Positions 9,908 through 19,777 of a stretch of 64,000 nt of DNA are shown here, in pieces. Origin of the DNA: Tsukamurella paurometabola DSM 20162 (lineage in GTDB: Bacteria; Actinomycetota; Actinomycetes; Mycobacteriales; Mycobacteriaceae); assembly GCF_000092225.1 (NCBI RefSeq), contig NC_014158.1, positions 1 through 64,000 on the forward strand, given 5' to 3'. Each line of letters opens with the position of its first letter. Within the stretch, counting starts at the first letter, position 1. Position numbers and translations under genes: made by a program. The notes beneath the pieces were generated by a model, which ran no database searches, had not been told where the DNA came from, and worked only from the letters and a program-made list of their open reading frames with translations.

Positions 9908-9923
9908 CGGCCCAGCAGGGCCG
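9908..9923 (+). terminator. Possible terminator after dciA
   Basis: CGGCCC (9908-9913) pairs with GGGCCG (9918-9923) over a 4-nt loop, nine bases after the dciA stop. No U-tract follows, as is common for hairpins in high-GC actinobacteria. It may separate the dnaN-dciA unit from gyrB. Confidence 0.4.
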
Positions 9924-10021
9924 TGCGGCGGACAAGGATCGATCCGGAGTGATCGCGCCGAAAAGGCGTCGGATTCGTCTGCGACGCGTTCAGGGCGTGG
10001 CAACCGCATTTAACGTCCTGA

Positions 10022-12217
<2,196 letters not shown>

Positions 12218-12277
12218 TGCGCCGGCCCGGACCACCGGGCCGTGCACCGTCGAACCGCCTGAAGTCGAAGGAATTCC

Positions 12278-14791
12278 ATGACTGACACCACCCCGCCCAC
12301 CGAGACCGGTGGTCACGACCGGATCGAACCGGTCGACATCCAGCAGGAGATGCAGCGCAGCTACATCGATTACGCCATGAGCGTGATCGTGGGCCGCGCG
12401 CTGCCCGAGGTGCGCGACGGTATGAAGCCGGTGCAGCGCCGTATCCTGTACGCGTCGTACGACGCCGGCTACCGCCCCGACCGCAGCTATGTGAAGTCGG
12501 CCAAGCCCGTCGCCGAGACCATGGGCAACTACCACCCGCACGGCGACTCCGCGATCTACGACGCGCTGGTCCGGCTCGCGCAGCCCTGGTCGATGCGGTA
12601 CCCGCTGATCGACGGACAGGGCAATTTCGGCTCGCCCGGTAATGATCCCGCGGCCGCCATGCGCTACACCGAGGCTCGCCTCACCCCGCTCGCCATGGAG
12701 ATGCTGCGCGGAATCGACCAGGAGACCGTCGATTTCGCGCCCAACTACGACGGCAAGACGCAGGAGCCCACCGTGCTCCCCGCGCGTGTGCCCAACCTGC
12801 TGATGAACGGCTCCGGCGGTATCGCCGTCGGCATGGCCACCAACATCCCGCCGCACAATCTGCGCGAGATCGCCGAAGCGGTGTTCTGGTGCCTGGAGAA
12901 CTACGACGCCGACTCCGAGGCCACGCTCGAGGCGTGCATGGAGCGAGTCAAGGGCCCCGACTTCCCGACCCACGGGCTCATCGTGGGTGGCCAGGGCATC
13001 AAGGACGCCTACTCCACCGGCCGCGGCTCCATCCGCATGCGCGGCGTGGTGGAGGTGGAGGAGGACTCCAAGGGCGCAACGGAACTCGTCATCACCGAGC
13101 TGCCCTACCAGGTGAACCCCGACAACCTCGTGCTGTCGATCGCCGAGCAGGTCCGGGACGGCAAGATCGCCGGCATCAGCAAGATCGAGGACCAATCCTC
13201 CGACCGCGTCGGCATGCGGATCGTGGTGCGGCTCAAGCGCGATGCCGTCGCCAAGGTGGTGCTGAACAACCTCTACAAGCACAGCCAGCTGCAGACCAGC
13301 TTCGGCGCCAACATGCTGTCCATCGTGGACGGTGTGCCGCGCACCCTGCGGCTGGACCAGATGATCCGCTACTACGTGGCGCACCAGTTGGACGTCATCG
13401 TGCGGCGCACCAAGTTCCTGCTCCGCAAGGCGGAGGAGCGCGCCCACATTCTGCGCGGCCTGGTCAAGGCGCTCGACGCCCTCGACGAGGTGATCGCGTT
13501 GATCCGCGCCTCGCAGACGACGGAGATCGCACGCACGGGCCTGATGGAGCTGCTCGATGTCGATGAGCTCCAGGCCAACGCCATCCTCGACATGCAGCTG
13601 CGCAAGCTGGCGGCCCTGGAGCGGCAGAAGATCATCGACGAACTCGCCGAGATCGAGCGCGAGATCGCCGACCTCAAGGACATTCTCGACAAGCCCGAGC
13701 GGCAGCGCGCCATCGTGCGCGACGAGCTGGGCGAGATCGTCGAGAAGTTCGGCGACGACCGCCGCACCAAGATCATCGCGGCCGACGGCGACGTGACCGA
13801 CGAGGATCTCATCGCCCGCGAGGACGTGGTCGTCACGATCACCGAGACCGGCTACGCCAAGCGCACCAAGACCGACCTGTACCGCAGCCAGAAGCGCGGC
13901 GGAAAGGGCGTCAAGGGAGCCGATCTCAAGCAGGACGACATCGTGCGGCACTTCTTCGTGTGCTCGACCCACGACTGGATCCTGTTCTTCACCACCAAGG
14001 GTCGCGTCTACCGGGCCAAGGCCTACGAGCTGCCCGAGCAGAGCCGCACCGCACGCGGTCAGCACGTCGCGAACCTGCTGGCCTTCCAGCCCGAGGAGCG
14101 GATCGCTCAGGTGATCCAGATCAAGGGCTACGACGATGCGCCGTACCTGGTGCTGGCCACCAAGAACGGTCTTGTGAAGAAGTCCCGCCTGGAGGACTTC
14201 GACTCGAACCGCAGCGGCGGCATCGTCGCCATCAACCTGCGCGACGAGGACGAGCTGGTGGGTGCCGCGCTGGTCTCCTCCGAGGATGATCTGCTGCTGG
14301 TGAGCAAGAATGCCCAGTCGATCCGGTTCTCCGCGACCGACGAGGCCCTGCGCCCGATGGGCCGCGCAACCTCCGGTGTGCAGGGGATGCGGTTCAACGG
14401 CGACGATCAGCTGTTGGCGCTCAACGTGGTCCAGGAGGACACCTACCTCTTGGTGGCCACTTCGGGCGGTTATGCCAAGCGCACCGCGATGGACGACTAC
14501 CCTGTGCAGGGGCGTGGCGGCAAGGGCGTGCTGACGATCCAGTTCGACCCGAAGCGCGGTGACCTGGTGGGCGCGCTCATCGTCAACGATGAGACCGAGC
14601 TCTACGCGATCACCTCGGGTGGCGGAGTCATCCGCACCGCCGCGCGGCAGGTCCGCAAGGCGGGTCGCCAGACCAAGGGTGTCCGGCTGATGAACCTCGG
14701 CGAAGGCACTACGCTTCTGGCCATCGCGCGGAACGCCGACGAGACCGACGAGACGAGCGACGAGACCGAGCAGGCGACCACCGAGGAATAA
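12278..14791 (+). CDS. gyrA: DNA gyrase subunit A
   Basis: GyrA cleaves and rejoins the gate DNA segment. The 837-residue product has the catalytic tyrosine at residue 130 (AMRYTEARL) and the quinolone-resistance region [13 protein letters not shown] at 83-95. The residue equivalent to M. tuberculosis Ala90 (E. coli Ser83) is Ser91, and the Asp94 equivalent is Asp95. The C-terminal beta-pinwheel carries the GyrA box QKRGGKG in residues of about 530-545. The acidic tail ([12 protein letters not shown]) is typical. ATG 12278 follows GAAGGAA. No intein is present, unlike gyrA in some mycobacteria. Confidence 0.97.
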   Translation: MTDTTPPTETGGHDRIEPVDIQQEMQRSYIDYAMSVIVGRALPEVRDGMKPVQRRILYASYDAGYRPDRSYVKSAKPVAETMGNYHPHGDSAIYDALVRLAQPWSMRYPLIDGQGNFGSPGNDPAAAMRYTEARLTPLAMEMLRGIDQETVDFAPNYDGKTQEPTVLPARVPNLLMNGSGGIAVGMATNIPPHNLREIAEAVFWCLENYDADSEATLEACMERVKGPDFPTHGLIVGGQGIKDAYSTGRGSIRMRGVVEVEEDSKGATELVITELPYQVNPDNLVLSIAEQVRDGKIAGISKIEDQSSDRVGMRIVVRLKRDAVAKVVLNNLYKHSQLQTSFGANMLSIVDGVPRTLRLDQMIRYYVAHQLDVIVRRTKFLLRKAEERAHILRGLVKALDALDEVIALIRASQTTEIARTGLMELLDVDELQANAILDMQLRKLAALERQKIIDELAEIEREIADLKDILDKPERQRAIVRDELGEIVEKFGDDRRTKIIAADGDVTDEDLIAREDVVVTITETGYAKRTKTDLYRSQKRGGKGVKGADLKQDDIVRHFFVCSTHDWILFFTTKGRVYRAKAYELPEQSRTARGQHVANLLAFQPEERIAQVIQIKGYDDAPYLVLATKNGLVKKSRLEDFDSNRSGGIVAINLRDEDELVGAALVSSEDDLLLVSKNAQSIRFSATDEALRPMGRATSGVQGMRFNGDDQLLALNVVQEDTYLLVATSGGYAKRTAMDDYPVQGRGGKGVLTIQFDPKRGDLVGALIVNDETELYAITSGGGVIRTAARQVRKAGRQTKGVRLMNLGEGTTLLAIARNADETDETSDETEQATTEE

Positions 14792-14818
14792 GGTCGCCGC
14801 GACTCAAAAGGAGCGCAT

Positions 14819-15517
14819 GTGAGTACCCCTGGAACCGGCCCCGGGCAGCCCAGCGAGCCCGGGCCGGAGCAGGCGGGTCGACAGCCCGTCCGGATCCCGC
14901 GACGGGACACCGACCTCGGCCGCGTCATCGACGCACCCACCGAGGGCGTGGAGCGGGACGAGCTGCCGAAGGATCTGCCCGATCTCGACAAGATCCACCA
15001 TGTGACCCCGGCGGACGCGCCCACCACTCCGGTGGCCACGACGCCGCCTCCGGCGGCCACCGCGCCGGCGGAGCCCGAGCCCGAGGCCGCACCGTCGAAC
15101 CTGCACACCGTGGGCAGCACGCCGGCCCGCGCCGCGGGTGTGAAGACGCAGGCCGCAACGGGACCCGTGCGGGCCGCGATGCAACTGCGGTCCATCGATC
15201 CGTGGACCACGTTCAAGCTCGCGGGTGTGGTCTCGGTGGTGCTCTTCTTCGTGTGGATGATCGCCGTGGGCGCGCTGTACGTGATCCTCAACGGCATGGG
15301 CGTGTGGTCGAAGATCAACGACAGTTTCCAGACCCTGGTCAACGAGCAGGCCGGATCGTCGATCCTCACGGCCGGCGACGTGTTCCTGTACTCCGGGCTG
15401 GTGGGTTTGGCGAACGTGGTTCTGCTGACCGCCCTCGCCACCGTCGGGGCGTTCATCTACAACCTGTGCGCCGACCTCGTGGGCGGCGTCGAGGTGACCC
15501 TCGCCGATAGGGATTGA
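14819..15517 (+). CDS. DUF3566 membrane protein (Rv0007-type)
   Basis: 232 residues. The first 120 are Pro/Thr/Glu-rich and likely cytoplasmic. The C-terminal DUF3566 domain starts near MQLRSIDPWTTFKLAGVVSV and holds two membrane segments, one at about residues 130-160 and one at about 190-215. The function is unknown, but the gene sits immediately after gyrA in most Mycobacteriales. The GTG start at 14819 follows AAAAGGAG with 6-nt spacing and lies 27 nt after gyrA, so it is probably part of the gyrBA transcript. Confidence 0.9.
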   Translation: MSTPGTGPGQPSEPGPEQAGRQPVRIPRRDTDLGRVIDAPTEGVERDELPKDLPDLDKIHHVTPADAPTTPVATTPPPAATAPAEPEPEAAPSNLHTVGSTPARAAGVKTQAATGPVRAAMQLRSIDPWTTFKLAGVVSVVLFFVWMIAVGALYVILNGMGVWSKINDSFQTLVNEQAGSSILTAGDVFLYSGLVGLANVVLLTALATVGAFIYNLCADLVGGVEVTLADRD

Positions 15518-15526
15518 CCAGCAATT

Positions 15527-15555
15527 TTGTAGAACCCGAGGTGCACTGGTAATCT
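15527..15555 (+). promoter_or_regulatory. Candidate promoter for tRNA-Ile/tRNA-Ala
   Basis: A -35-like TTGTAG (15527-15532) and a TANNNT-type -10, TAATCT (15550-15555), are separated by 17 nt. The tRNA-Ile gene begins 16 nt after the -10. The spacing is ideal for the principal sigma factor of Mycobacteriales; hexamer match is partial. Confidence 0.5.
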
Positions 15556-15570
15556 TTCACCTCGGTTCAC

Positions 15571-15647
15571 GGGCCTATAGCTCAGGCGGTTAGAGCGCTT
15601 CGCTGATAACGAAGAGGTCGGAGGTTCAAGTCCTCCTAGGCCCACCA
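15571..15647 (+). tRNA. tRNA-Ile (GAT anticodon)
   Basis: A full cloverleaf can be drawn. The acceptor arm pairs GGGCCTA with TAGGCCC. The anticodon stem pairs CTTCG (15598-15602) with CGAAG (15610-15614) around loop CTGATAA, giving anticodon GAT at 15605-15607. The T-arm has GGTTCAAGTCC. Discriminator A is at 15644 and the 3' CCA is encoded at 15645-15647. Confidence 0.97.
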
Positions 15648-15658
15648 CACCCCGACCC

Positions 15659-15731
15659 GGGGCCTTAGCTCAGTTGGTAGAGCGCCGCCTTTGCAAGGCG
15701 GATGTCAGGAGTTCGAATCTCCTAGGCTCCA
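15659..15731 (+). tRNA. tRNA-Ala (TGC anticodon)
   Basis: The acceptor arm GGGGCCT pairs with AGGCTCC (one G-U). The anticodon stem CCGCC/GGCGG encloses loop TTTGCAA, anticodon TGC. The T-loop is GTTCGAATC. Discriminator A is at 15731; CCA is not encoded. It lies 11 nt after the tRNA-Ile CCA, so both are probably co-transcribed, the same pair found after gyrA in mycobacteria. Confidence 0.97.
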
Positions 15732-15744
15732 CAAAGTTTCGCGA

Positions 15745-16197
15745 TCAAGGCGGTCTCGTATCAGCGAGGCCGCCTTTGTTGTCCTGCCCGGCGGCGGCGC
15801 CGCGCACCTGCCTTCGGCGCAATTCTCTGCGCGTTTGCAATCCGCGGGCTTGTGCCAGGCCGAGCCACAGCGAACCGGCCACGACCACCAGCCCGACGAT
15901 CACGCGCCCCGGGCCTGCCACACGGTTGAACGACTGCTGCTGAGCGTAGGTTCGGTACTTGCCGTCCGTGGGAGGGGTTGGCGCGGCGTCGACGAGGAGC
16001 TGCTCGTCGAGTAGCTTTCGGCCCGTTGCGCACACGTCGGCAGCTGTCATCGTCTTCATGTCGCACGTCGCGGGCCCGGTGATTATCACGGCGCCGGTCC
16101 ACACGGCATAGAGCCCGAAGAGGAGACACAGCGGGTTAGCGACGAGGAGCCATGCGGAGACGTCCGGCGACTCACGCGTCGACGAATGCTTGCCCAT
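15745..16197 (-). CDS. Hypothetical two-pass membrane protein
   Basis: 150 residues with two hydrophobic segments, one at about 15-40 (AWLLVANPLCLLFGLYAVW) and one at about 95-115 (VIVGLVVVAGSLWLGLA). A hydrophilic loop between them contains two cysteines (ATCDM and DVCAT) that would be extracytoplasmic if both ends face inward, and could form a disulphide. The C-terminus is basic and Arg-rich. No family recognised. The 3' end lies 14 nt from tRNA-Ala and faces it. The low-bias C-terminal stretch leaves some doubt about the exact end of functional sequence. Confidence 0.6.
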   Translation of the reverse strand: MGKHSSTRESPDVSAWLLVANPLCLLFGLYAVWTGAVIITGPATCDMKTMTAADVCATGRKLLDEQLLVDAAPTPPTDGKYRTYAQQQSFNRVAGPGRVIVGLVVVAGSLWLGLAQARGLQTRRELRRRQVRGAAAGQDNKGGLADTRPP

Positions 16198-16288
16198 CCC
16201 CGCAACCTTAGATCGACGTACCTGGATCCGGGTGCACGATGGAGCGCGGCGTCACAGCAGAATGCACAAAGTTTACTGATATGGAATC

Positions 16289-16852
16289 ATGGTATTCATG
16301 ATCGCACTCAAGACTCGTACCGCCCTCGCTGCCGTCGTCGCCGGAGCTTCCGTCGCCACCATGACCGCCGCTCCCGCCGTCGCTGATCCGGCCCGCGTGG
16401 TCGCGGGTCCGTTGTCGATCGATCGCGGCACCCTCGCGGGTTGGGAGATCACGGCCCCGGATGCGGAGGGCACCGTCGTGGCCGGAGTGAAGCTTGCGGG
16501 CAAGAACTGGGGTTCGCAGATCGAATTCGGCCCCTCCCTGGTGAAGGGGGCATCGACGGACGCCGTGGCTCGCACGATCGTCACCCGGAGCCTCGAGTCC
16601 GACGGCTACAAGGGCCTCAAGGGCCGCGTCGTGGGCGTGCAGGTGACGCCCACCTCCGTGTCCGGTGTCCCGGCCACTCGGGCTACCGCCGAGGTGCAGT
16701 TCGACGGTGCCCCGGTTCGGGCCGACCGCCTGCGGGTCGTCGTGGTCGACACCACGCCGCAGACCTACTTCCTCTCGGCCGTCCCCGTCGAGGCGCCCGA
16801 CCGCCTGGGGCAGGCCGACGCCGCCGAGCGCAGCCTCGTCGCCGCACGCTGA
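16289..16852 (+). CDS. Secreted protein of unknown function
   Basis: 187 residues with a clear Sec signal peptide: basic KTRT, hydrophobic core ALAAVVAGASVATMTA, and probable cleavage after the AVA of APAVADPA. The mature part of about 155 residues is rich in Val/Thr and alternates in a beta-strand-like pattern; no cysteine, no recognisable catalytic motif. Two starts are possible, ATG 16289 and ATG 16298, neither with a strong ribosome site; the second gives a more compact signal peptide. A very strong hairpin follows the stop, so this is probably a single-gene transcript. Confidence 0.75.
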   Translation: MVFMIALKTRTALAAVVAGASVATMTAAPAVADPARVVAGPLSIDRGTLAGWEITAPDAEGTVVAGVKLAGKNWGSQIEFGPSLVKGASTDAVARTIVTRSLESDGYKGLKGRVVGVQVTPTSVSGVPATRATAEVQFDGAPVRADRLRVVVVDTTPQTYFLSAVPVEAPDRLGQADAAERSLVAAR

Positions 16853-16860
16853 GCGTGACC

Positions 16861-16902
16861 GCCGCGCCGGGTACCGACCAACCCGTCGGTGCCCGGCGCG
16901 GC
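16861..16902 (+). terminator. Strong hairpin terminator after secreted-protein gene
   Basis: GCCGCGCCGGG (16861-16871) pairs with CCCGGCGCGGC (16892-16902), and the helix continues with a T-G pair and ACCGAC/GTCGGT (16873-16878 with 16885-16890), giving about 18 paired positions around a 6-nt loop. It starts eight bases after the stop codon. No U-tract follows. Confidence 0.7.
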
Positions 16903-16945
16903 GTCGTGACGGCGATGTGGATCGTCGAGAGGTTGCGGACCTGAC

Positions 16946-17272
16946 ATGTCGACGTGGGACATCGCGCGGGCCGTCGTCGCCGCCGGCTGCGCTCTGCTCG
17001 CATTCCGGCAGTTCGGCATCGGTTTCCGTGCCGCCTGCGAGTGCGATGAGGTGTTCGGAGACGAATACCGCGCCCTGCGCCGGACCTACTGGCGCAGCGG
17101 CGGCTACCTGGTCCTGTGGGCCGGTGCCGCCGGACTCGTGGGCTTCAATCCCGCCATCGGGGCAGGCTTCGCCCTCATGATGGGGCCACTCCTGGTGGCG
17201 AACGCCTTCCAGATGACGGACTTCCTGCAGCCAGTCGAGATTCACGAGGCGAAGCGACCCAAGGACGACTGA
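16946..17272 (+). CDS. Small hypothetical membrane protein
   Basis: 108 residues with an N-terminal hydrophobic segment (about 6-25) and one or two more between about 52 and 92 (GGYLVLWAGAAGLVGF and GAGFALMMGPLLVANAF). A CECDE motif sits in the first loop. No family assigned. It is bracketed by a strong terminator upstream and another hairpin directly after its stop, so it is probably its own transcription unit. ATG 16946 lies 13-15 nt after GAGG, a weak site. Confidence 0.6.
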   Translation: MSTWDIARAVVAAGCALLAFRQFGIGFRAACECDEVFGDEYRALRRTYWRSGGYLVLWAGAAGLVGFNPAIGAGFALMMGPLLVANAFQMTDFLQPVEIHEAKRPKDD

Positions 17273-17274
17273 AA

Positions 17275-17293
17275 CACCGCCGACGCGGCGGTG
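17275..17293 (+). terminator. Hairpin terminator
   Basis: CACCGCCG (17275-17282) pairs fully with CGGCGGTG (17286-17293) over a 3-nt loop, starting three bases after the stop at 17272. A T-richer run (ATTTGCCCTATTCT) follows, favouring intrinsic termination. Confidence 0.65.
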
Positions 17294-17415
17294 CGATTTG
17301 CCCTATTCTGGTGGGGGTACGGCATTGACGACCCCGAAGGAATGATGAGACGCGCCTCGCGCAAACGCCGAAGACCCGACTCGCCCGCCCAGGGCCCTGA
17401 CCGTTCGCTGCGGGG

Positions 17416-18780
17416 GTGTCACACTCCGTGCTAGCCGTCCTGAGCATCCTCGCGGGCATCGTGGTGGTGCTGCTCATCACCGCCTTCACCGGCTACTTCG
17501 TAGCCCAGGAATTCGCATACATGGCCGTCGACCGGTCGCGCCTGAAGGCGCGGGCCGAAACCGGCGATCCCGCAGCGAACCGCGCTCTGTCCGTCACCAA
17601 GCGGACCTCGTTCATGCTCTCCGGGGCCCAGCTCGGCATCACCGTCACCGGCCTCCTGGTCGGCTACGTGGCCGAACCCCTCATCGGTCAAGGCCTGGGC
17701 ACACTGCTCGGCGGTGTGGGCGTGCCGTCCGCCGTGGGCATCGCGATCGGCGCGATTGCCGCGGTGGGCCTGTCGACCGTCGCGCAAATGGTGTTCGGAG
17801 AACTGTTCCCGAAGAATCTCGCCATCTCTCGGCCGGAACCCGTTGCGCTCCAGCTATCCCTGTCGACCACGATCTACCTGAAGGTGTTCGGCTGGCTCAT
17901 CCGCTTCTTCGACGCCGCCTCCAACGTACTGCTGCGCGCGGTGCGGATCGAACCCGTGCACGATGTGGAGCACTCGGCCACCCCGCGCGACCTCGAACAC
18001 ATCGTGGCCGCCTCCCGTGATGCCGGTGAACTCCCAGCCGAACTGTCCACACTGCTCGACAGGATTCTCGATTTCCCCACGCACACAGCCGAACATGCCA
18101 TGATCCCGCGCTCGCGGGTCGACGTGGTCCCTGCCGGTGAACCCGCGGGAGCCGTCCTCGATCGCATGGCGGACGGACACACCCGGTACCCGGTGGTCGG
18201 TGCGACGTCCGACGACCTGATCGGTGTGATCACCCTGCACGACCTGCTCACCGACACTTCAGGCACCGCGGCCACTCGCTGCCGGCCGGCGGTGGTGGTC
18301 CCCGCCTCCCTGCCGTTACCCGCCGTGGTGGCCCAGCTCGCCGACGCGCGGCAGGAGATGGCGCTGGTGATCGACGAGTACGGCGGTTTCGACGGTGTGG
18401 TGACCGTCGAGGACATCGCCGAGGAGCTGGTCGGTGAGATCGACGACGAACACGATCCCGGAGCCGCTGATCCGGCGGTTCCGGAGGGCGAAGGCTGGCT
18501 GGTGCGCGGAGACCTGCACATTGATGAGCTCGAACGCCTTCTCGACCTCGACCTCGAACCCGGAGATTACGAGACGATCGGCGGCGCGGTGATCACCCGC
18601 CTCGCCGCCCTCCCGCGACCGGGCGACACCGTCGACCTGCCGGTCGTACCCGAACCGCCCAACCTACTCGACGACGCACCGCCGCAACGATTCCTGCGAG
18701 CAGAGGTACGCACCGTCGAGCGGCGCGTACCGGACCGCGTGCACCTGACCGTGCGAACCGAGGAGGCCGGCGATGGATAA
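17416..18780 (+). CDS. CNNM/CorC-HlyC-type membrane transporter (UPF0053) with CBS pair
   Basis: 454 residues. Domains in order: DUF21 (CNNM) membrane domain (about 1-195) with motif LSGAQLGITVTGLLVGYVAEP and FGELFPKNLAI; a CBS-domain pair (about 210-335, ending in LVIDEYGGFDGVVTVEDI); and a C-terminal CorC_HlyC domain (about 350-440, WLVRGDLHIDELERLL). Family members move or sense Mg2+ or other divalent ions; 'haemolysin' is a historical label. The GTG start at 17416 is tentative, as no clear ribosome site precedes it. The next gene overlaps its last 8 bases and encodes a second member, so a heteromeric transporter is likely. Confidence 0.88.
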   Translation: MSHSVLAVLSILAGIVVVLLITAFTGYFVAQEFAYMAVDRSRLKARAETGDPAANRALSVTKRTSFMLSGAQLGITVTGLLVGYVAEPLIGQGLGTLLGGVGVPSAVGIAIGAIAAVGLSTVAQMVFGELFPKNLAISRPEPVALQLSLSTTIYLKVFGWLIRFFDAASNVLLRAVRIEPVHDVEHSATPRDLEHIVAASRDAGELPAELSTLLDRILDFPTHTAEHAMIPRSRVDVVPAGEPAGAVLDRMADGHTRYPVVGATSDDLIGVITLHDLLTDTSGTAATRCRPAVVVPASLPLPAVVAQLADARQEMALVIDEYGGFDGVVTVEDIAEELVGEIDDEHDPGAADPAVPEGEGWLVRGDLHIDELERLLDLDLEPGDYETIGGAVITRLAALPRPGDTVDLPVVPEPPNLLDDAPPQRFLRAEVRTVERRVPDRVHLTVRTEEAGDG

Positions 18781-19777
18781 CCCGTGGGTGATCGTCGCGA
18801 TCACGGTGGCACTCATCGGTGCCAGCGCGTTCTTCGTGGCGGTGGAGTTCTCGCTGATCGCGGTGCGCCGCAATCGACTCGAGGACAACGCCGGATCGAG
18901 CCGGTCGGCGCGGGCCGCGCTGCGCAGCTCTCAGGAACTGTCGCTGCTGCTCGCCGGATCCCAATTGGGTATCACGGTGTGCACCCTGGCGCTCGGCGCC
19001 ATCACCAAACCCGCGGTCGACACATGGCTCACACCGGTGTTGGAGAGCACCGGAATGCCTCCGTGGACGGCCGATGTCGGTGCCTTCCTGCTGGCGCTGT
19101 TCATCGTGACCTTCCTGCATCTGGTGGTGGGCGAGATGGCGCCGAAATCGTGGGCGATCGCGCACCCGGAACGGTCGGCGGTAATGCTGGCGCTGCCCAT
19201 GCGGGGCTTCATGACGGTGACCCGGCCGCTGCTCGTGGTGCTCAACAACACGGCGAACGCGTGCCTGCGGAAGGTGGGCGTGACCCCGGTCAACGAGGTG
19301 GAATCGGGTCAGGACCCGGCCGCACTGCGTCAACTGGTGCAACATTCCGCCACCGTCGGCGCCCTGAACGAGCAGTACTCCGGACACCTCACCAGTGCAT
19401 TGGAGCTGGAGGCACTGACCCTCGGCGACATCGCCCGGTGGGATGTGCCGCCGTCGGCGGTTGCGCCGTCGGCCACGCCGGAGCGGATTCGCGCCGTGGC
19501 CGATTCCACCGGTCACCTGCGATTGCTCGTCGGCGACGGTGCCGTGGCGCTCGGCATGGTGCACGTCCGCGACAGCCTGCATGCACCCGACGACGCCACC
19601 GCCGCAGAACTGATGCGCCCAGTGCTGTTCCTGGCCGCCGATGAGCCCGCCTACGCGGCACTCGGATTCATGCGGGAATCGCGAACCCACCTGGTCGTGG
19701 TGCGGCGGCAGGACGGCGACACCGCGGTGGTCACGCTCTCCGATCTCCTCGGGCGGTTGATGCCGGCGGCATCCTAG
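18773..19777 (+). CDS. CNNM-type membrane protein lacking the CorC domain
   Basis: 334 residues. The DUF21 membrane domain (about 1-190) carries LLAGSQLGITVCTLALGAITKP and LVVGEMAPKSWAI, parallel to the upstream gene. A shortened CBS-like region (about 230-330, RTHLVVVRRQDGDTAVVTLSDLLG) follows, and the C-terminal CorC_HlyC domain is absent. ATG 18773 overlaps the end of the preceding gene (ATGGATAA holds its stop), indicating translational coupling. In Mycobacteriales such genes often occur in tandem pairs. The 3' end overlaps the metalloprotease stop tail to tail by 4 bases. Confidence 0.87.
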   Translation: MDNPWVIVAITVALIGASAFFVAVEFSLIAVRRNRLEDNAGSSRSARAALRSSQELSLLLAGSQLGITVCTLALGAITKPAVDTWLTPVLESTGMPPWTADVGAFLLALFIVTFLHLVVGEMAPKSWAIAHPERSAVMLALPMRGFMTVTRPLLVVLNNTANACLRKVGVTPVNEVESGQDPAALRQLVQHSATVGALNEQYSGHLTSALELEALTLGDIARWDVPPSAVAPSATPERIRAVADSTGHLRLLVGDGAVALGMVHVRDSLHAPDDATAAELMRPVLFLAADEPAYAALGFMRESRTHLVVVRRQDGDTAVVTLSDLLGRLMPAAS

